A stretch of DNA of 64,000 nucleotides, from NCBI GenBank assembly GCA_946479285.1, contig CAMLFH010000002.1, forward strand, positions 1 to 64,000, given 5' to 3'. The notes below the pieces were generated by a model. It made no database searches. It was not told where the DNA came from and saw only the letters and a program-made list of their open reading frames with translations. How positions within the stretch are numbered: the first letter of the stretch is position 1; each line of letters begins with the position of its first letter. Source of the DNA: an uncultured Flavobacteriales bacterium. GTDB taxonomy: Bacteria; Bacteroidota; Bacteroidia; Flavobacteriales; Crocinitomicaceae. Positions 7,986 through 18,036 of the stretch are shown here, in pieces. Both the position numbers and the translations under genes were made by a program.

Positions 7986-9461
7986 CTAATATGCTTTTGC
8001 AAAAACAACGCGCCCTTTTGAAGGAGCTCCTGTAACCATACATTTTCCTTCTTCCGAAGCAATGTCGATTGGAATACAACGGATTGTTGCTTTTGTTTCT
8101 TCTTTGATTTTAGCTTCTGTTTCTTTGGTCCCGTCCCAGTGAGCCAGGTAAAAACCGCTGTTCTTTTCCAATTGCACTTTGAAGTCTTCGTAAGTATCAA
8201 CCTGGTGCATGTTATCTAATCGGAACTGCTGAGCTCTTTTAAGAAGATTGTCCTGGATCTCTGAAAGAAGATTTACGATCGAATCACCAATATTCTCAAT
8301 GTTCATGGCGTATTTCTCTTTCGTGTCACGTCGTGCGATCTCCACTACTCCGTTTGCCAAATCTCTTGGTCCGATCGCCATGCGTACCGGAACTCCTTTC
8401 GCTTCGTATTCTGCAAATTTCCATCCCGGACGTTTTTGATCGTCAGCGTCATATTTCACTTTAATCTTCAATCCTTTCAACTCAGCAGAGATTTTAGCAA
8501 CTGCTTCGTTGATTGCCTGAAGTTCTTCTTCTGTCCTGTAAATCGGAACGATAACCACCTGGATAGGTGCTAATAAAGGCGGAACAACCAAACCTTCATC
8601 ATCCGAATGCGTCATAATCAAAGCTCCCATCAAACGCGTGGAAACTCCCCAGGAAGTAGCCCAAACGTAATCCTGTTTCCCTTGTGCATCGCTGAACTTC
8701 ACTTCGAAAGCTTTCGCAAAGTTTTGTCCCAGGAAGTGAGATGTTCCTGCCTGAAGAGCTTTTCCATCCTGCATCATCGCTTCAATACAATAGGTATCAT
8801 CAGCTCCTGCAAAACGCTCGCTTTCAGTTTTATGACCTTTAATCACAGGCATTGCCATGTATTGTTCTGCGAAATCAGCATATACATCCAGCATCTGCTC
8901 GGTTTCCTGGATCGCTTCTTCTTTTGTAGCGTGAGCGGTATGTCCTTCCTGCCATAAAAACTCGGAAGTGCGCAAAAATAAGCGTGTTTTCATCTCCCAG
9001 CGAACCACATTTGCCCACTGATTGATCAAAATCGGAAGATCGCGGTATGATTGGATCCATTTTTTATACGAATTCCAGATAATTGTTTCAGACGTTGGAC
9101 GAACGATTAACTCTTCTTCCAGTTTAGCGTCCGGATCAACAATTACTCCTCCTCCATTCGGATCATTCTTCAAACGATAATGCGTTACAACAGCACATTC
9201 TTTGGCAAAACCATCCACGTGAGAAGCTTCTTTACTCAAATAGCTTTTCGGGATCAATAAAGGGAAGTACGCATTTTGGTGACCTGTTTCTTTGAATTTT
9301 GCATCCAGGATATCGCGCATGTTTTCCCAAATAGCATAACCGTAGGGTTTGATCACCATCATCCCTTTAACATCCGAGTGCTCTGCAAGATCAGCTCTGG
9401 AAATTAAATCGTTATACCACTTTGAATAATCTTCGGCGCGAGTAGCGTACTTCTGTGACAT
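7986..9461 (-). CDS. proS: Prolyl-tRNA synthetase (short, archaeal/eukaryote-like form)
   Basis: 491 residues; class II aminoacyl-tRNA synthetase that charges tRNA-Pro in the cytoplasm. RPTSE at 121-125 and the motif 2 region ([18 protein letters not shown], about 160-177) identify ProS. It lacks the editing insertion of the long bacterial form and has a C-terminal extension ending in Ala-Tyr, as in the eukaryote-like ProS type found in Bacteroidota. A hairpin terminator follows the stop. It is divergent from a lipoprotein gene. Confidence 0.96.
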   Translation of the reverse strand: MSQKYATRAEDYSKWYNDLISRADLAEHSDVKGMMVIKPYGYAIWENMRDILDAKFKETGHQNAYFPLLIPKSYLSKEASHVDGFAKECAVVTHYRLKNDPNGGGVIVDPDAKLEEELIVRPTSETIIWNSYKKWIQSYRDLPILINQWANVVRWEMKTRLFLRTSEFLWQEGHTAHATKEEAIQETEQMLDVYADFAEQYMAMPVIKGHKTESERFAGADDTYCIEAMMQDGKALQAGTSHFLGQNFAKAFEVKFSDAQGKQDYVWATSWGVSTRLMGALIMTHSDDEGLVVPPLLAPIQVVIVPIYRTEEELQAINEAVAKISAELKGLKIKVKYDADDQKRPGWKFAEYEAKGVPVRMAIGPRDLANGVVEIARRDTKEKYAMNIENIGDSIVNLLSEIQDNLLKRAQQFRLDNMHQVDTYEDFKVQLEKNSGFYLAHWDGTKETEAKIKEETKATIRCIPIDIASEEGKCMVTGAPSKGRVVFAKAY

Positions 9462-9547
9462 TTTTGAGTATGTTAAATTTTAAGAATAAAACCGTAAAAT
9501 TAGAAATAAATCAGCTATCTTTAATCAACCTTTTAATCTTTATCATC

Positions 9548-10483
9548 ATGAACAAAGTTTTAAAATTAGGACTTTATTTTGGAGTTGCAGTTTCTGTTGT
9601 AAGCTGTGGAACTTCAGAGCATTTCATGCAGGACGATGTTTACAACACACGCACCCCCATGATGCCTCCGGGAACGGATTTGAATGACGTAACTGATTAC
9701 GCCACTTTCGTTGCCAAAAAAGAACAAACTGAGACTCCTCAGCAAACTGCTTACGTTTCACCCAGACAATACAACGATCTTTTTTATAATTCTCAGTTCG
9801 CTTATTACGGGTATTCGCCATATGCTCCCGTTACAGGTATCAGTTATTACGGATATAGCAATTACTACCGTCCCACTTACGGAATGTATTTTAGTAATGG
9901 AATAGGATCTATGTATCCTTACGGCTACAGCAGCGCATATTATGCAAATCCATACATGCTCGGTTACGGACAGTCTTCCTATGGAAACCCTTCCTGGTAC
10001 GCACCGATAAACAAACCAAACACTTCTAAAAACCTGTCTTCCTCTCATGCAGGAACTTCAGCAGGAAGAATGGGCTCAACAACAAATAATGGAGTTGTAA
10101 GCTATCAAAATAAGATGATTGCAAAACCAAATACTCCAGGTTATTCAGGAACCGGAAGAAATACAACGGTTAATTCTTCTCCGGTAGTCAGTTCTTCTTC
10201 TTCAAGCGGAAGAAATTCCACCTTACAGCCGAGAACAACTGCCCGACCTGTAATTGCAGGACGTCCTTCGGCATCAGGTTCAACAGCAACAAGAACAAGC
10301 ACGAATAGCAATGCAACTGTTGAATCGGGCAATTCAAACACGGGTACAGGAAGAACATTTACAAATAGCTCCAGCACAAGAACAAGTACTCCATCATCTG
10401 TTAGAAGCAGCGGAAGCAGTTCCGGAGGAAGCAGTACACCAAGTTCATCAGGCGGAGGAGCAAGAAGCGGTGGTAGACGATAA
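9548..10483 (+). CDS. Tyr/Gly- and Ser/Thr-rich lipoprotein
   Basis: 311 residues. I start at the Met at 9548 because it begins a lipoprotein signal peptide with lipobox VVSC (Cys about residue 20); the longer frame overlaps the proS start and is not plausible. Residues about 75-155 are very Tyr/Gly-rich (YYGYSPYAP, SYYGYSNYY), and residues about 165-311 are dominated by Ser, Thr, Asn, Gly and Arg, ending in GGGARSGGRR. This looks intrinsically disordered, with a membrane-anchored N-terminus. Nine bases separate it from the OMPP1-like gene, so they probably share a transcript. No enzymatic domain seen. Confidence 0.8.
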   Translation: MNKVLKLGLYFGVAVSVVSCGTSEHFMQDDVYNTRTPMMPPGTDLNDVTDYATFVAKKEQTETPQQTAYVSPRQYNDLFYNSQFAYYGYSPYAPVTGISYYGYSNYYRPTYGMYFSNGIGSMYPYGYSSAYYANPYMLGYGQSSYGNPSWYAPINKPNTSKNLSSSHAGTSAGRMGSTTNNGVVSYQNKMIAKPNTPGYSGTGRNTTVNSSPVVSSSSSSGRNSTLQPRTTARPVIAGRPSASGSTATRTSTNSNATVESGNSNTGTGRTFTNSSSTRTSTPSSVRSSGSSSGGSSTPSSSGGGARSGGRR

Positions 10484-10492
10484 ATTATATAA

Positions 10493-11983
10493 ATGATACG
10501 AAAAATAATTTTGGCTTCAGTTTTTACGGGAGCCTTTTTTGCGTTCGGACAGAACGAGATAGATGTATACAGATATTCGAACACTTACGTTCAGGGTTCT
10601 GCCCGTTTTGACGCAATGGGCGGTTCTTTTGGCGCTTTGGGAGCTGAAAGTGGCTGCATCGGTATAAATCCCGCAGGTTTTGGAAGGGCTTCCGTTAGTT
10701 CCTTTTCATTTGGGATTATTGGGACAAGTGTGAAAACGACTTCTCATTTCAGAGGAAATGGCGAACCAATTTCAATGGGAACATCCTCCATGGATGCTTT
10801 CAAAATGCGGATCCCAAACCTGGCCGGAACAGTTGTCAGTGATGTATCTTCCGGAAATTCAGGCTTGATTTATACCCAAATTTCATTTGGAATGAACCGG
10901 GTTGCAAATTTCGATAATTCATTCAATTACAGCGGACAACAGTTTGAATCCTTACTGGATGTCTTTGCAAACGGAGCAACAGGTATTGACCCGACTCAGT
11001 TGTACGATTATCAACCTTATACTTCTTCTTTGGCTTATCAGGCTTATGCGATTGATCCGGATCTAAACAACAATTACTTTGCCCGTTTGAACTCCGGAGA
11101 CATGATTCATAACAGAACTGTATTAAACCGTGGTGGAATCAATGAGTTTTATGTAGGCTTGAGTGCAAACTACCTGGACAAGATCTACTTTGGAGCTTCC
11201 TTCTCTTACAACACGGTTAATTTTTCAGAGTCAGTGATTCACAAAGAAACTTTGACAGATACAACCGGCGTTTCTTTGAGATCATTCAATTACCAATACG
11301 ATTACACCACGAAAGGTGGTGGTATGAATGTGAAATTGGGAGCGATTTTCCTTCCTGCAGATTTTCTTCGGTTAGGTATTGCAATCCATACTCCTACTTT
11401 CTATCAATTGACTGATGAATCTACGGCTACCATGCAGGCACTTCATAGCGATGGAATGTACAATGTAGATCCAAGCTTTATCCCCGTTGATAAATACAAA
11501 TACAGAATCTGGACACCTGCTAAATTTGTGGGTTCACTTGGTTTGATATTCGGCGACAATGGTTGTCTGAATGTGGATCTGGAATACCTGAATTATGGCT
11601 GGGGAAGAGTGAAAACTACCAACGATGAAGCATATGCTGCAGCTGATTTTAGTGCGGAAAATAAAGTCATTAAAGATCAAATGGTCGACGCCCTGAATAT
11701 TCGTGTCGGAGGTGAATGGGCGATCAATAACATGGTTTTCATTCGTGGAGGTTATGGATATTATCCGAAAGGAGATACTTTAGCAAGATCTTACGGGAAG
11801 AATTACAGCCAGACGATCAGCGGAGGATTCGGATTTAGAATCAACCGGGTTTACATCGATCTTTCTGTTCGCTATTTAATGTCCAGCTCGGTATACAAAG
11901 CTTTTTACGAAAGCAGAACGGATTTGGACATCGTGAATACAACTTTCAATATCGGTATGCAGTACAAGTTCGACTATAAATGA
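10493..11983 (+). CDS. Outer-membrane beta-barrel protein (OMPP1/FadL-like)
   Basis: 496 residues with signal peptide (MIRKIILASVFTGAFFAFG). The N-terminal mature part ARFDAMGGSFGALG and INPAG resembles the start of OMPP1/FadL/TodX-type transport proteins, which carry hydrophobic compounds through the outer membrane; the rest is alternating beta-strands ending in a typical strand (FNIGMQYKFDYK). Substrate not predictable. The stop overlaps by 10 bases with the stop of the convergent gene at 11974-13506. Confidence 0.8.
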   Translation: MIRKIILASVFTGAFFAFGQNEIDVYRYSNTYVQGSARFDAMGGSFGALGAESGCIGINPAGFGRASVSSFSFGIIGTSVKTTSHFRGNGEPISMGTSSMDAFKMRIPNLAGTVVSDVSSGNSGLIYTQISFGMNRVANFDNSFNYSGQQFESLLDVFANGATGIDPTQLYDYQPYTSSLAYQAYAIDPDLNNNYFARLNSGDMIHNRTVLNRGGINEFYVGLSANYLDKIYFGASFSYNTVNFSESVIHKETLTDTTGVSLRSFNYQYDYTTKGGGMNVKLGAIFLPADFLRLGIAIHTPTFYQLTDESTATMQALHSDGMYNVDPSFIPVDKYKYRIWTPAKFVGSLGLIFGDNGCLNVDLEYLNYGWGRVKTTNDEAYAAADFSAENKVIKDQMVDALNIRVGGEWAINNMVFIRGGYGYYPKGDTLARSYGKNYSQTISGGFGFRINRVYIDLSVRYLMSSSVYKAFYESRTDLDIVNTTFNIGMQYKFDYK

Positions 11984-13506
11984 TTGTACTCTTTGATTGC
12001 TTTCGAAAAATCGACTTTATCCAACTTTGAATTGATCCATGCAGGAAGGTGGAAATAATCCAGAATTACCCGTTCCTGCTGATCTTTCATTAATTCAGCG
12101 ACTTCGATCTTCATTTTGGACAGGATCTCATTGCGCTGAGTAATATTCATACTTTTTGCAAGTTTCCGCAGATGCTTGATCACGACATTTTCTATCTCGT
12201 AATCGCGGTCGTGCTTACTTAAATACCTGTTTGTAGATTTGATGACGTACTCCAGGAAATCATAATTCTCCAATTCCAAATGAATAATCAGGTTGAAAAT
12301 GCGCGCAAAGCTGTAAATATCCTGTCTCAAACGCTGTTCATTGTCGTTCAGAACTTCATTGAGTGTCGATAATGCTTTTTTGTAATCCCCTATTCCGAAA
12401 TAAGTATATGCCTGATTGTAGCTGAATAGAATATTCTGTTCCTTCGAAACTTTATCATCCAGATCACGAAGCCTTCCACGAACTTCATCTGCCAGTTTTG
12501 CAGATGCTTCAAAATTTCCTATCGCATTATTGAGGGCAAACTCTCCATTGTAAGAAATGGTGAAAATGCGCAGGGATAAATCCATTGAATTAAATCCTTT
12601 GCCGCCTTCCAATGAGCGAATCTCGTTAATGACATTTGTAGCTTCTTTGAATTGCTTGTTATCTATGTAGCATCTCAGCAAATGAGAAAGGGTCAGGATA
12701 TAACGCTGTCCCAAATCTTCCTTGATCAACGGGTTATTATCCAGGATATCTTTCGTGCGGTTGAAAAACTGGAAACTATCTTCATAATTCCGATTAGTAG
12801 CAGCGCACAATCCTTTGATGTAATAACACATGGAAGATGCTCTTGTAGAAAGCGCTGTGTTTTTACCTTTGATCAGGTGATAATCCGATATGTCTTCTAC
12901 TATTTTGCGCTCTTCTTCATTGCGGGTAAAACCTCCCGAACGAAATATTAGATTGATCTTCGAATAAATGACCTGGTATTCTGCCAGGTTTCTCAATTTC
13001 GCTATTACGGATTCTTCTTCTTCGATAATATCATCCAGGTTTCTTGAAAACTCACCGTCTTCATAAGCTGCTTCCAGGAGCTTTTTCTCCCAGGCAATCA
13101 ATTCATACCAATAATAAAACTCCTCATGTTCAACGGCAAGGCTTTTAGCCCGCTGCACAAACTTTTCACACTCTTTATAAAGCGCCTTATTGTAAAGAAT
13201 CTCTACGTTTTTCAACTCCTGTTTCAGAACACTGGAGGCAGATTGTTCCGAATAATACACCCGGAGGCTCTTTAAAATCAATCGGTATAAATGATTCTTT
13301 TCAGAAGGAAGATGCTTTACAAATGTCTCATTTTGAAAGAATTCCTTCAAATCCTCTTCCCTGTAAGCTCCCTGCTTTTCGATAAAATCGAAAATCTTCA
13401 GGTAATTCTTCTCACCGGATTGTAAAGCCGAAGAAAGCTTGAAAAATCGCTTCTCGGATTTAGTCAAAGACTTGATTAACTTATACAGTTCGTTTGAGGG
13501 TTTCAT
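11974..13506 (-). CDS. Helical-repeat (TPR-like) cytoplasmic protein
   Basis: 510 residues counted from Met at 13506 (MKPSNELYKLIKSLTKSEKR); I prefer it because a TAAATTTG box (13522-13529) lies about 16 bases upstream and the preceding nine residues look like leader. No signal peptide. It is built of helix pairs with spacing like TPRs (for example SYNQAYTYFGIGDYKKALSTL at about 370-390). No enzymatic motif. A scaffold or regulator function is only a guess. It overlaps by 10 bases with the convergent OMPP1-like gene. Confidence 0.75.
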   Translation of the reverse strand: MKPSNELYKLIKSLTKSEKRFFKLSSALQSGEKNYLKIFDFIEKQGAYREEDLKEFFQNETFVKHLPSEKNHLYRLILKSLRVYYSEQSASSVLKQELKNVEILYNKALYKECEKFVQRAKSLAVEHEEFYYWYELIAWEKKLLEAAYEDGEFSRNLDDIIEEEESVIAKLRNLAEYQVIYSKINLIFRSGGFTRNEEERKIVEDISDYHLIKGKNTALSTRASSMCYYIKGLCAATNRNYEDSFQFFNRTKDILDNNPLIKEDLGQRYILTLSHLLRCYIDNKQFKEATNVINEIRSLEGGKGFNSMDLSLRIFTISYNGEFALNNAIGNFEASAKLADEVRGRLRDLDDKVSKEQNILFSYNQAYTYFGIGDYKKALSTLNEVLNDNEQRLRQDIYSFARIFNLIIHLELENYDFLEYVIKSTNRYLSKHDRDYEIENVVIKHLRKLAKSMNITQRNEILSKMKIEVAELMKDQQERVILDYFHLPAWINSKLDKVDFSKAIKEYNHL

Positions 13507-13521
13507 AACACTGGAGTTTCT

Positions 13522-13529
13522 CAAATTTA
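13522..13529 (-). promoter_or_regulatory. Putative -7 box (TAAATTTG) for the helical-repeat gene
   Basis: Minus strand TAAATTTG fits TAnnTTTG and lies 15 bases before the Met at 13506. No TTG is seen at 19 bases. It helps decide the start. Confidence 0.45.
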
Positions 13530-13627
13530 ACAAAATCTTTTAATCCTAGTATTTTTCTTAAAACATTTTACCTTCTGTGAGGTAGTGGATTAAAGATGAT
13601 TTGTTCGATTGAAGTTGAAATCCTAAA

Positions 13628-13705
13628 CTTCGGCTTCGCTCAGTTATCTTGCTATTTCAATACAATCAATTTAAACTTGGTAAAGGTGACTGAGCGGAGT
13701 CGAAG
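13628..13705. repeat. CTTCGRCT-CGCTCAGT inverted-repeat pair, copy 1
   Basis: CTTCGGCTTCGCTCAGT (13628-13644) faces ACTGAGCGGAGTCGAAG (13689-13705) across 44 AT-rich bases. The same arms occur at 14895-14970 and 40863-40931. It is non-coding. Confidence 0.8.
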
Positions 13706-13724
13706 GCACCTTTGAAAACAAAAA

Positions 13725-13747
13725 AAAGGTTGCATAACACAACCTTT
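13725..13747 (-). terminator. Intrinsic terminator of the GH73/LysM gene
   Basis: AAAGGTTG (13725-13732) pairs with CAACCTTT (13740-13747). On the minus strand the stem is followed by a run of T. It lies 35 bases after the stop of the peptidoglycan hydrolase gene. Confidence 0.85.
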
Positions 13748-13781
13748 CACAAACAACAACAATAAACTTCAACATAGATAA

Positions 13782-14801
13782 CTAACGAAGAAGGACCTTC
13801 TGTCCTTTTTGGACAATAATATTGTCAGATGTGTATCCATTCATCTTTACTAAGCTCTTTAATTTGATTCCTTCAGATTGAGAGATTTCGATCAGCGTAA
13901 TATCCTTTTTTGCAACATAAGTTGCTCCTTTACTTCTTGCACGACCTCTTTTCGGCTCGATGTAAACGATATCACCCGGTTCAAGCATATCTTTCTTATC
14001 CACAAAATTATTGTACTTGTACATTTGCCACATAGCAAGTTCATATTCCTTCGCAATTTTGTAATAAGTATCGCCTTTTCGTGCAACGACGAACTTCACA
14101 TCGTTCTTGTTTTCTTTCGCGATATGAGTCTCGTATTTCAAACAGGATTCATCGATTTTCATGGAAGAAACCGCTTTGTTTCCTGCAACTTCTTTCGCTT
14201 TAGGCTTTGTCCCTGTGCTTGAAGTGGAATTTTCCTTCGCATTACTGGCTAAGATTTCTGTTCCTTTATTTTCTGGAGCAGTTTTATCATCGTATTCGTA
14301 CAATTTCAGGCGCTCAATCAGGTCAATCAGTTTTTCAGCATATTCCGGATGAGTGGCATAACCTGCTTTCTTTAATCCTTTTGCCCAATTCTTGTAATCA
14401 TCTACCGGAAACTGGAATAAACCGGCATAACGCGGTTTTTGAGTCAAAAACAAACTATGATCATTGTATGACTCAGTTGCCGAAGGATATTTCCGAAAGC
14501 ACTCCCCTTTTGCGTCATCGTCAAAATACATCTTGTCACCTGTCCAGTTGCTGCACTTAATCCCAAAATGATTATTTGCCTCTGTTGCAAGCGGTGAATT
14601 CCCATTTGCACTTTCCAATAAACCCTGTGCAAGTGTTATGCTGGCAGGAATGCGGTAAGTAAGCATGTGCTCAACGGCTACATTCGACCACATATTCACG
14701 TAATCAGTTTGTGTCATTTTCGCTGGAGATTGTCCCCCGAAAACGGAAAATGAAATCCCAAATCCTACAATTGCTAAGCTTTTCATCATATTAAAAGGCA
14801 T
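13782..14801 (-). CDS. Glucosaminidase (GH73)-LysM peptidoglycan hydrolase
   Basis: 339 residues. The N-terminus is a probable signal peptide (Met at 14789 or 14786 are alternative starts; 14801 is kept because a TACTTTTG box lies 20 bases upstream). Residues about 35-175 match the GH73 glucosaminidase fold, with candidate catalytic Glu63 in LLESANGNS and the conserved HFGIKC. Two LysM-like modules follow (about 230-280 and 295-339, WQMYKYNNF; LIEISQSEG), which bind peptidoglycan glycan chains. Predicted role: cleaving cell-wall glycan during growth or division, in the periplasm or outer face. It has a clear terminator. Confidence 0.9.
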   Translation of the reverse strand: MPFNMMKSLAIVGFGISFSVFGGQSPAKMTQTDYVNMWSNVAVEHMLTYRIPASITLAQGLLESANGNSPLATEANNHFGIKCSNWTGDKMYFDDDAKGECFRKYPSATESYNDHSLFLTQKPRYAGLFQFPVDDYKNWAKGLKKAGYATHPEYAEKLIDLIERLKLYEYDDKTAPENKGTEILASNAKENSTSSTGTKPKAKEVAGNKAVSSMKIDESCLKYETHIAKENKNDVKFVVARKGDTYYKIAKEYELAMWQMYKYNNFVDKKDMLEPGDIVYIEPKRGRARSKGATYVAKKDITLIEISQSEGIKLKSLVKMNGYTSDNIIVQKGQKVLLR

Positions 14802-14821
14802 TGAATTCTTTTCAGAATACG

Positions 14822-14829
14822 CAAAAGTA
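14822..14829 (-). promoter_or_regulatory. Putative -7 box (TACTTTTG) for the GH73/LysM gene
   Basis: Minus-strand TACTTTTG fits TAnnTTTG and ends 20 bases before the Met at 14801. No -33 TTG at the canonical distance. Confidence 0.45.
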
Positions 14830-14894
14830 CGAACTTGGTTACAAAAATTGTTGAAAACTATGAATTCAATTGTTAATAACTCTGGAAACCGGCA

Positions 14895-14970
14895 CTTCGA
14901 CTACGTTCAGTGACTTCAGTTTACATACTTGAAAAGAATAAGAATTATAGGTGACTGAGCGTAGTCGAAG
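14895..14970. repeat. CTTCGACT-CGTTCAGT inverted-repeat pair, copy 2
   Basis: CTTCGACTACGTTCAGT (14895-14911) faces ACTGAGCGTAGTCGAAG (14954-14970) across 42 bases. It lies between two minus-strand genes and could act as a terminator of the acyl-CoA reductase gene. Confidence 0.8.
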
Positions 14971-14974
14971 CCAC

Positions 14975-16021
14975 CTATGTCAGTGAATTTAACCACGCAC
15001 AAGTATCAACACCATCCGCAAAATCAGTTATGTCCGGAGCCTGTGCTTTGCCGAAAGGAATGAAATCATGTCCGACCACCGCCTGAAGCTCATCTTTCAT
15101 ACCTGTGATTTTATGAAGCAGCAACCCTTCCTCTTTATAGAATTCATAGTAAATAACAGACAATGGAGCATGAATCCCTTCATCTTCCTTCAGCATAAAT
15201 ACATTGTTATCTAAAAACGGAATTTGATTCATTAAAAAGATAGTCCGGTTATAATCGTAATTATTCCCGTACTTATGATGATTTATTAAATGTGCCTGGC
15301 CCAGAAAGTTCTCAAAAATGCGATCCAGGTTAAATCCTTCAGGCAGATACAATTTGGAAATATTGCGGCAGCCCATTCCGAAAAAATCAAAGCAATCCGA
15401 AGCAAGCCTGCTCAATTCTTCATTTGTTTCTGATCCGTCCAGAACTGCTATGGATGATCTGTTCTTTCTGAATAAATGCGGAACATGTCCGAAATAGGTT
15501 TCAAACTGAGCTATTGAATTATTACTGCCGGTAGCAATAACAGCATCGTAATTTTTGATTGGTCCCAATGAAATCTGCAAACGGTCTTTCAATTCCGGAT
15601 TCCATTCGTGCATCCATTCTATTAGTTTCATTGGAATCCGCGAATCGGAACTACTCAATTTACAAAGCGCTTTATTTCCCGTGATCAACACACAAAGCAG
15701 ATCGTGAAATCCAACAAAGGGAATATTCCCCGCCATAATCAGCGCAACTGTCCTGGGTTTTGATGTAAACTGATACCTATTCGCAAACTTTTCAAGCGAT
15801 TCTTTTTCAGTTAAATGAATGATTCCATTTAAAGCTTTTATACAATTTTCTTTCGTGAACCAGGGATTAATCTGAACTTCTTTATTGATCAATCGTTGAA
15901 AGCTTTGAAACTCATCTTCCGTTAATCCACTTTCATACCCGGGCCATTGATCATCACTTTCAAAGGCCATAAGTACTTTTCTCAGTTGACCGAAAACTTC
16001 TATAATTGCTGTTTTTTCCAC
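14975..16021 (-). CDS. LuxC-like acyl-CoA reductase
   Basis: 348 residues. It reduces acyl-CoA or acyl-ACP to fatty aldehyde with NADPH in LuxC-type enzymes. Seen: nucleotide-binding region ALIMAGNIPFVGFHD (93-107), and GMGCRNIS with probable catalytic Cys218. The start is GTG at 16021 (there is no ATG until residue 18); a TAACTTTG -7 box sits four bases upstream. No luciferase or other lux gene is nearby, so it probably serves lipid or pigment metabolism, not light. It is divergent from a ferredoxin gene, which may supply electrons to a partner; that link is inferred from position only. Confidence 0.85.
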   Translation of the reverse strand: MEKTAIIEVFGQLRKVLMAFESDDQWPGYESGLTEDEFQSFQRLINKEVQINPWFTKENCIKALNGIIHLTEKESLEKFANRYQFTSKPRTVALIMAGNIPFVGFHDLLCVLITGNKALCKLSSSDSRIPMKLIEWMHEWNPELKDRLQISLGPIKNYDAVIATGSNNSIAQFETYFGHVPHLFRKNRSSIAVLDGSETNEELSRLASDCFDFFGMGCRNISKLYLPEGFNLDRIFENFLGQAHLINHHKYGNNYDYNRTIFLMNQIPFLDNNVFMLKEDEGIHAPLSVIYYEFYKEEGLLLHKITGMKDELQAVVGHDFIPFGKAQAPDITDFADGVDTCAWLNSLT

Positions 16022-16025
16022 GATG

Positions 16026-16033
16026 CAAAGTTA
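16026..16033 (-). promoter_or_regulatory. Putative -7 box (TAACTTTG), leaderless start for acyl-CoA reductase
   Basis: Minus-strand TAACTTTG ends four bases before the GTG start at 16021. If transcription begins at the usual distance the mRNA would start at or next to the GTG. Confidence 0.45.
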
Positions 16034-16066
16034 ATTCCTCCGGTAGGAATTCCATTATTTTTTTGA

Positions 16067-16471
<405 letters not shown>

Positions 16472-16527
16472 AAGTGTGGAGAGAGTCGTAAATTGTAACA
16501 TAGTTGGTTTTCTAGCGTTCTAGTGTT

Positions 16528-17652
16528 ATGAAGATTTCAGTTGGTTTAATACTTGCTTTTTTTGTCAGTCTCCAATCATGGGGACAATTTGACGTTTATT
16601 CCCGGGAGAATGAACTGGCTTCGCTGTTGGACTCTTTACGTTCTGCAAGGGATAATACAGCAAAAGAGAACTGGAACAAACAATTCAAAAAACTGGTTGA
16701 TCAAACACTTCATGAACCAACAATCTTCGACATTAACTTCACAAAACTAAGAACGCTTGGAATTATCGACAGTCCTGATAAACTGGTACGAATAGTAAAC
16801 TGGAATGTGGAACAGGACGACGGAACGCAGAAATACTATGCTTATGTCATTCACCGCAATTCATTGAAGGATACAAAGACCAAGGTCATCGAATTGATTG
16901 ACAAATCATTCCTGCTAACAGCTAAACCTGAAGAAACACTGGAAGCTGACATGTGGTATGGCGCTTTATATTACCAGATTATTCCCGTAGAAAAAGCCAA
17001 TAAGATTTATTACACCGTTCTTGGCTGGGATGGCGGAACCAGAATGAGTAACACTAAATTGATAGATGTACTTGTGTTTTCAGGAAACAGCGTAAAATTA
17101 GGCTATCCCCTTTTTAAATCGGGAGCTACAACAGCAAAACGCCTGTTTTACGAGCATTCGGAGCGTTCAGTAATGTCGTTGAAATACGAACCCGAATACA
17201 AACGGATCATTTTCGACCACTTAATGCCGGAAACGCCCACAATGGTTGGTTTCTATGAGTTTTATGTCCCGGACATGTCTTACGATGCATTTGTTTTGGA
17301 TGGAAACCGCTGGGTATTGAAAGAAGATGTTATCGGGATCAATAAGAAAGATGTCAATGTTTCAGTAGCTTCTGTAGATGACCGAAACGGTGATGTAAGC
17401 ACCTCTTCTACTCCCGGGAAATGGATTGATCCAACGGGAGAAGGAAAAGGTTCGGTAAATGATGTTCATGTAGCTGTTCTGCCTGATTCGGAAACGAAAA
17501 ACACCACAGAAGAAGGCAAGGCAGCGGTCGTCAATAAAGATAAAAAAGACATGACCGCTTTGGAAATTTACAACTTGAAAAAGAAGCACAAAAAGGAGAA
17601 AGAGCCGGGCTCTACCCTCAACTCAGGCAAAAAGAAAAAACCTAGAAAGTAA
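16528..17652 (+). CDS. Secreted hypothetical protein with Lys-rich tail
   Basis: 374 residues with signal peptide (MKISVGLILAFFVSLQSWGQ). The mature part is beta-rich (YYAYVIHRNSLKD; YYTVLGWDGGTRMSN) up to about residue 275, then a low-complexity tail rich in Lys, Asp and Thr ending KKKKPRK. No T9SS tail or lipobox. No family recognised; periplasmic or outer location is inferred. It is 56 bases after the ferredoxin gene. Confidence 0.75.
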   Translation: MKISVGLILAFFVSLQSWGQFDVYSRENELASLLDSLRSARDNTAKENWNKQFKKLVDQTLHEPTIFDINFTKLRTLGIIDSPDKLVRIVNWNVEQDDGTQKYYAYVIHRNSLKDTKTKVIELIDKSFLLTAKPEETLEADMWYGALYYQIIPVEKANKIYYTVLGWDGGTRMSNTKLIDVLVFSGNSVKLGYPLFKSGATTAKRLFYEHSERSVMSLKYEPEYKRIIFDHLMPETPTMVGFYEFYVPDMSYDAFVLDGNRWVLKEDVIGINKKDVNVSVASVDDRNGDVSTSSTPGKWIDPTGEGKGSVNDVHVAVLPDSETKNTTEEGKAAVVNKDKKDMTALEIYNLKKKHKKEKEPGSTLNSGKKKKPRK

Positions 17653-17724
17653 TTTTCTGACTCAAAATATTGTATTTCAATAAATAAAAATGAATATTTG
17701 TTTTGCTGCAACCCTTTATAAACT

Positions 17725-18036
17725 ATGCAAAACGAACTGGAATACGACTCTCAGCGAGAAGTCTTTACTAAAATTGTCAAAGCCGGCAAACGTACCTATT
17801 TTTTTGATATCAAGGCTACAAAAGGCCATGATCACTACATTACCGTTACAGAAAGTAAGAAGGTAAACCTCAACGGAAAAGAAGTTTTTCAGAAGCACAA
17901 AATATTTCTTTACAAGGAAGATTTTGAAAAATTCTCAGAAACCTTGTTGGAAGTCATGAATAAAGCCAATGAACTGAATTCCGGAGAAAGTTCCGATTCT
18001 TCTTATGTGGGTGATGTTCACTTTGAAGACCTATAA
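17725..18036 (+). CDS. PUR-like DNA/RNA-binding protein (DUF3276)
   Basis: 103 residues, the usual length for DUF3276. The pattern KAGKRTYFFDIKATK then DHYITVTESKK and KHKIFLYKEDFEKF matches PUR-repeat fold proteins in Bacteroidota, relatives of eukaryotic Pur-alpha that bind single-stranded nucleic acid. The C-terminal tail is Ser/Gly/Asp-rich. Function in this organism unknown. It sits upstream of parA but 96 bases separate them. Confidence 0.88.
   Translation: MQNELEYDSQREVFTKIVKAGKRTYFFDIKATKGHDHYITVTESKKVNLNGKEVFQKHKIFLYKEDFEKFSETLLEVMNKANELNSGESSDSSYVGDVHFEDL

Noticed and set aside
10141..10584. 147-codon minus-strand frame opposite the Ser-rich lipoprotein
   Set aside because: It is the antisense of Ser/Thr-rich codons and yields only Leu/Val/Pro/Glu low-complexity protein. 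Shadow frame.
14975..16021. Bioluminescence cluster
   Set aside because: Only a LuxC-like gene is present; no luxD, luxE, luxA or luxB nearby, so light production is unsupported.
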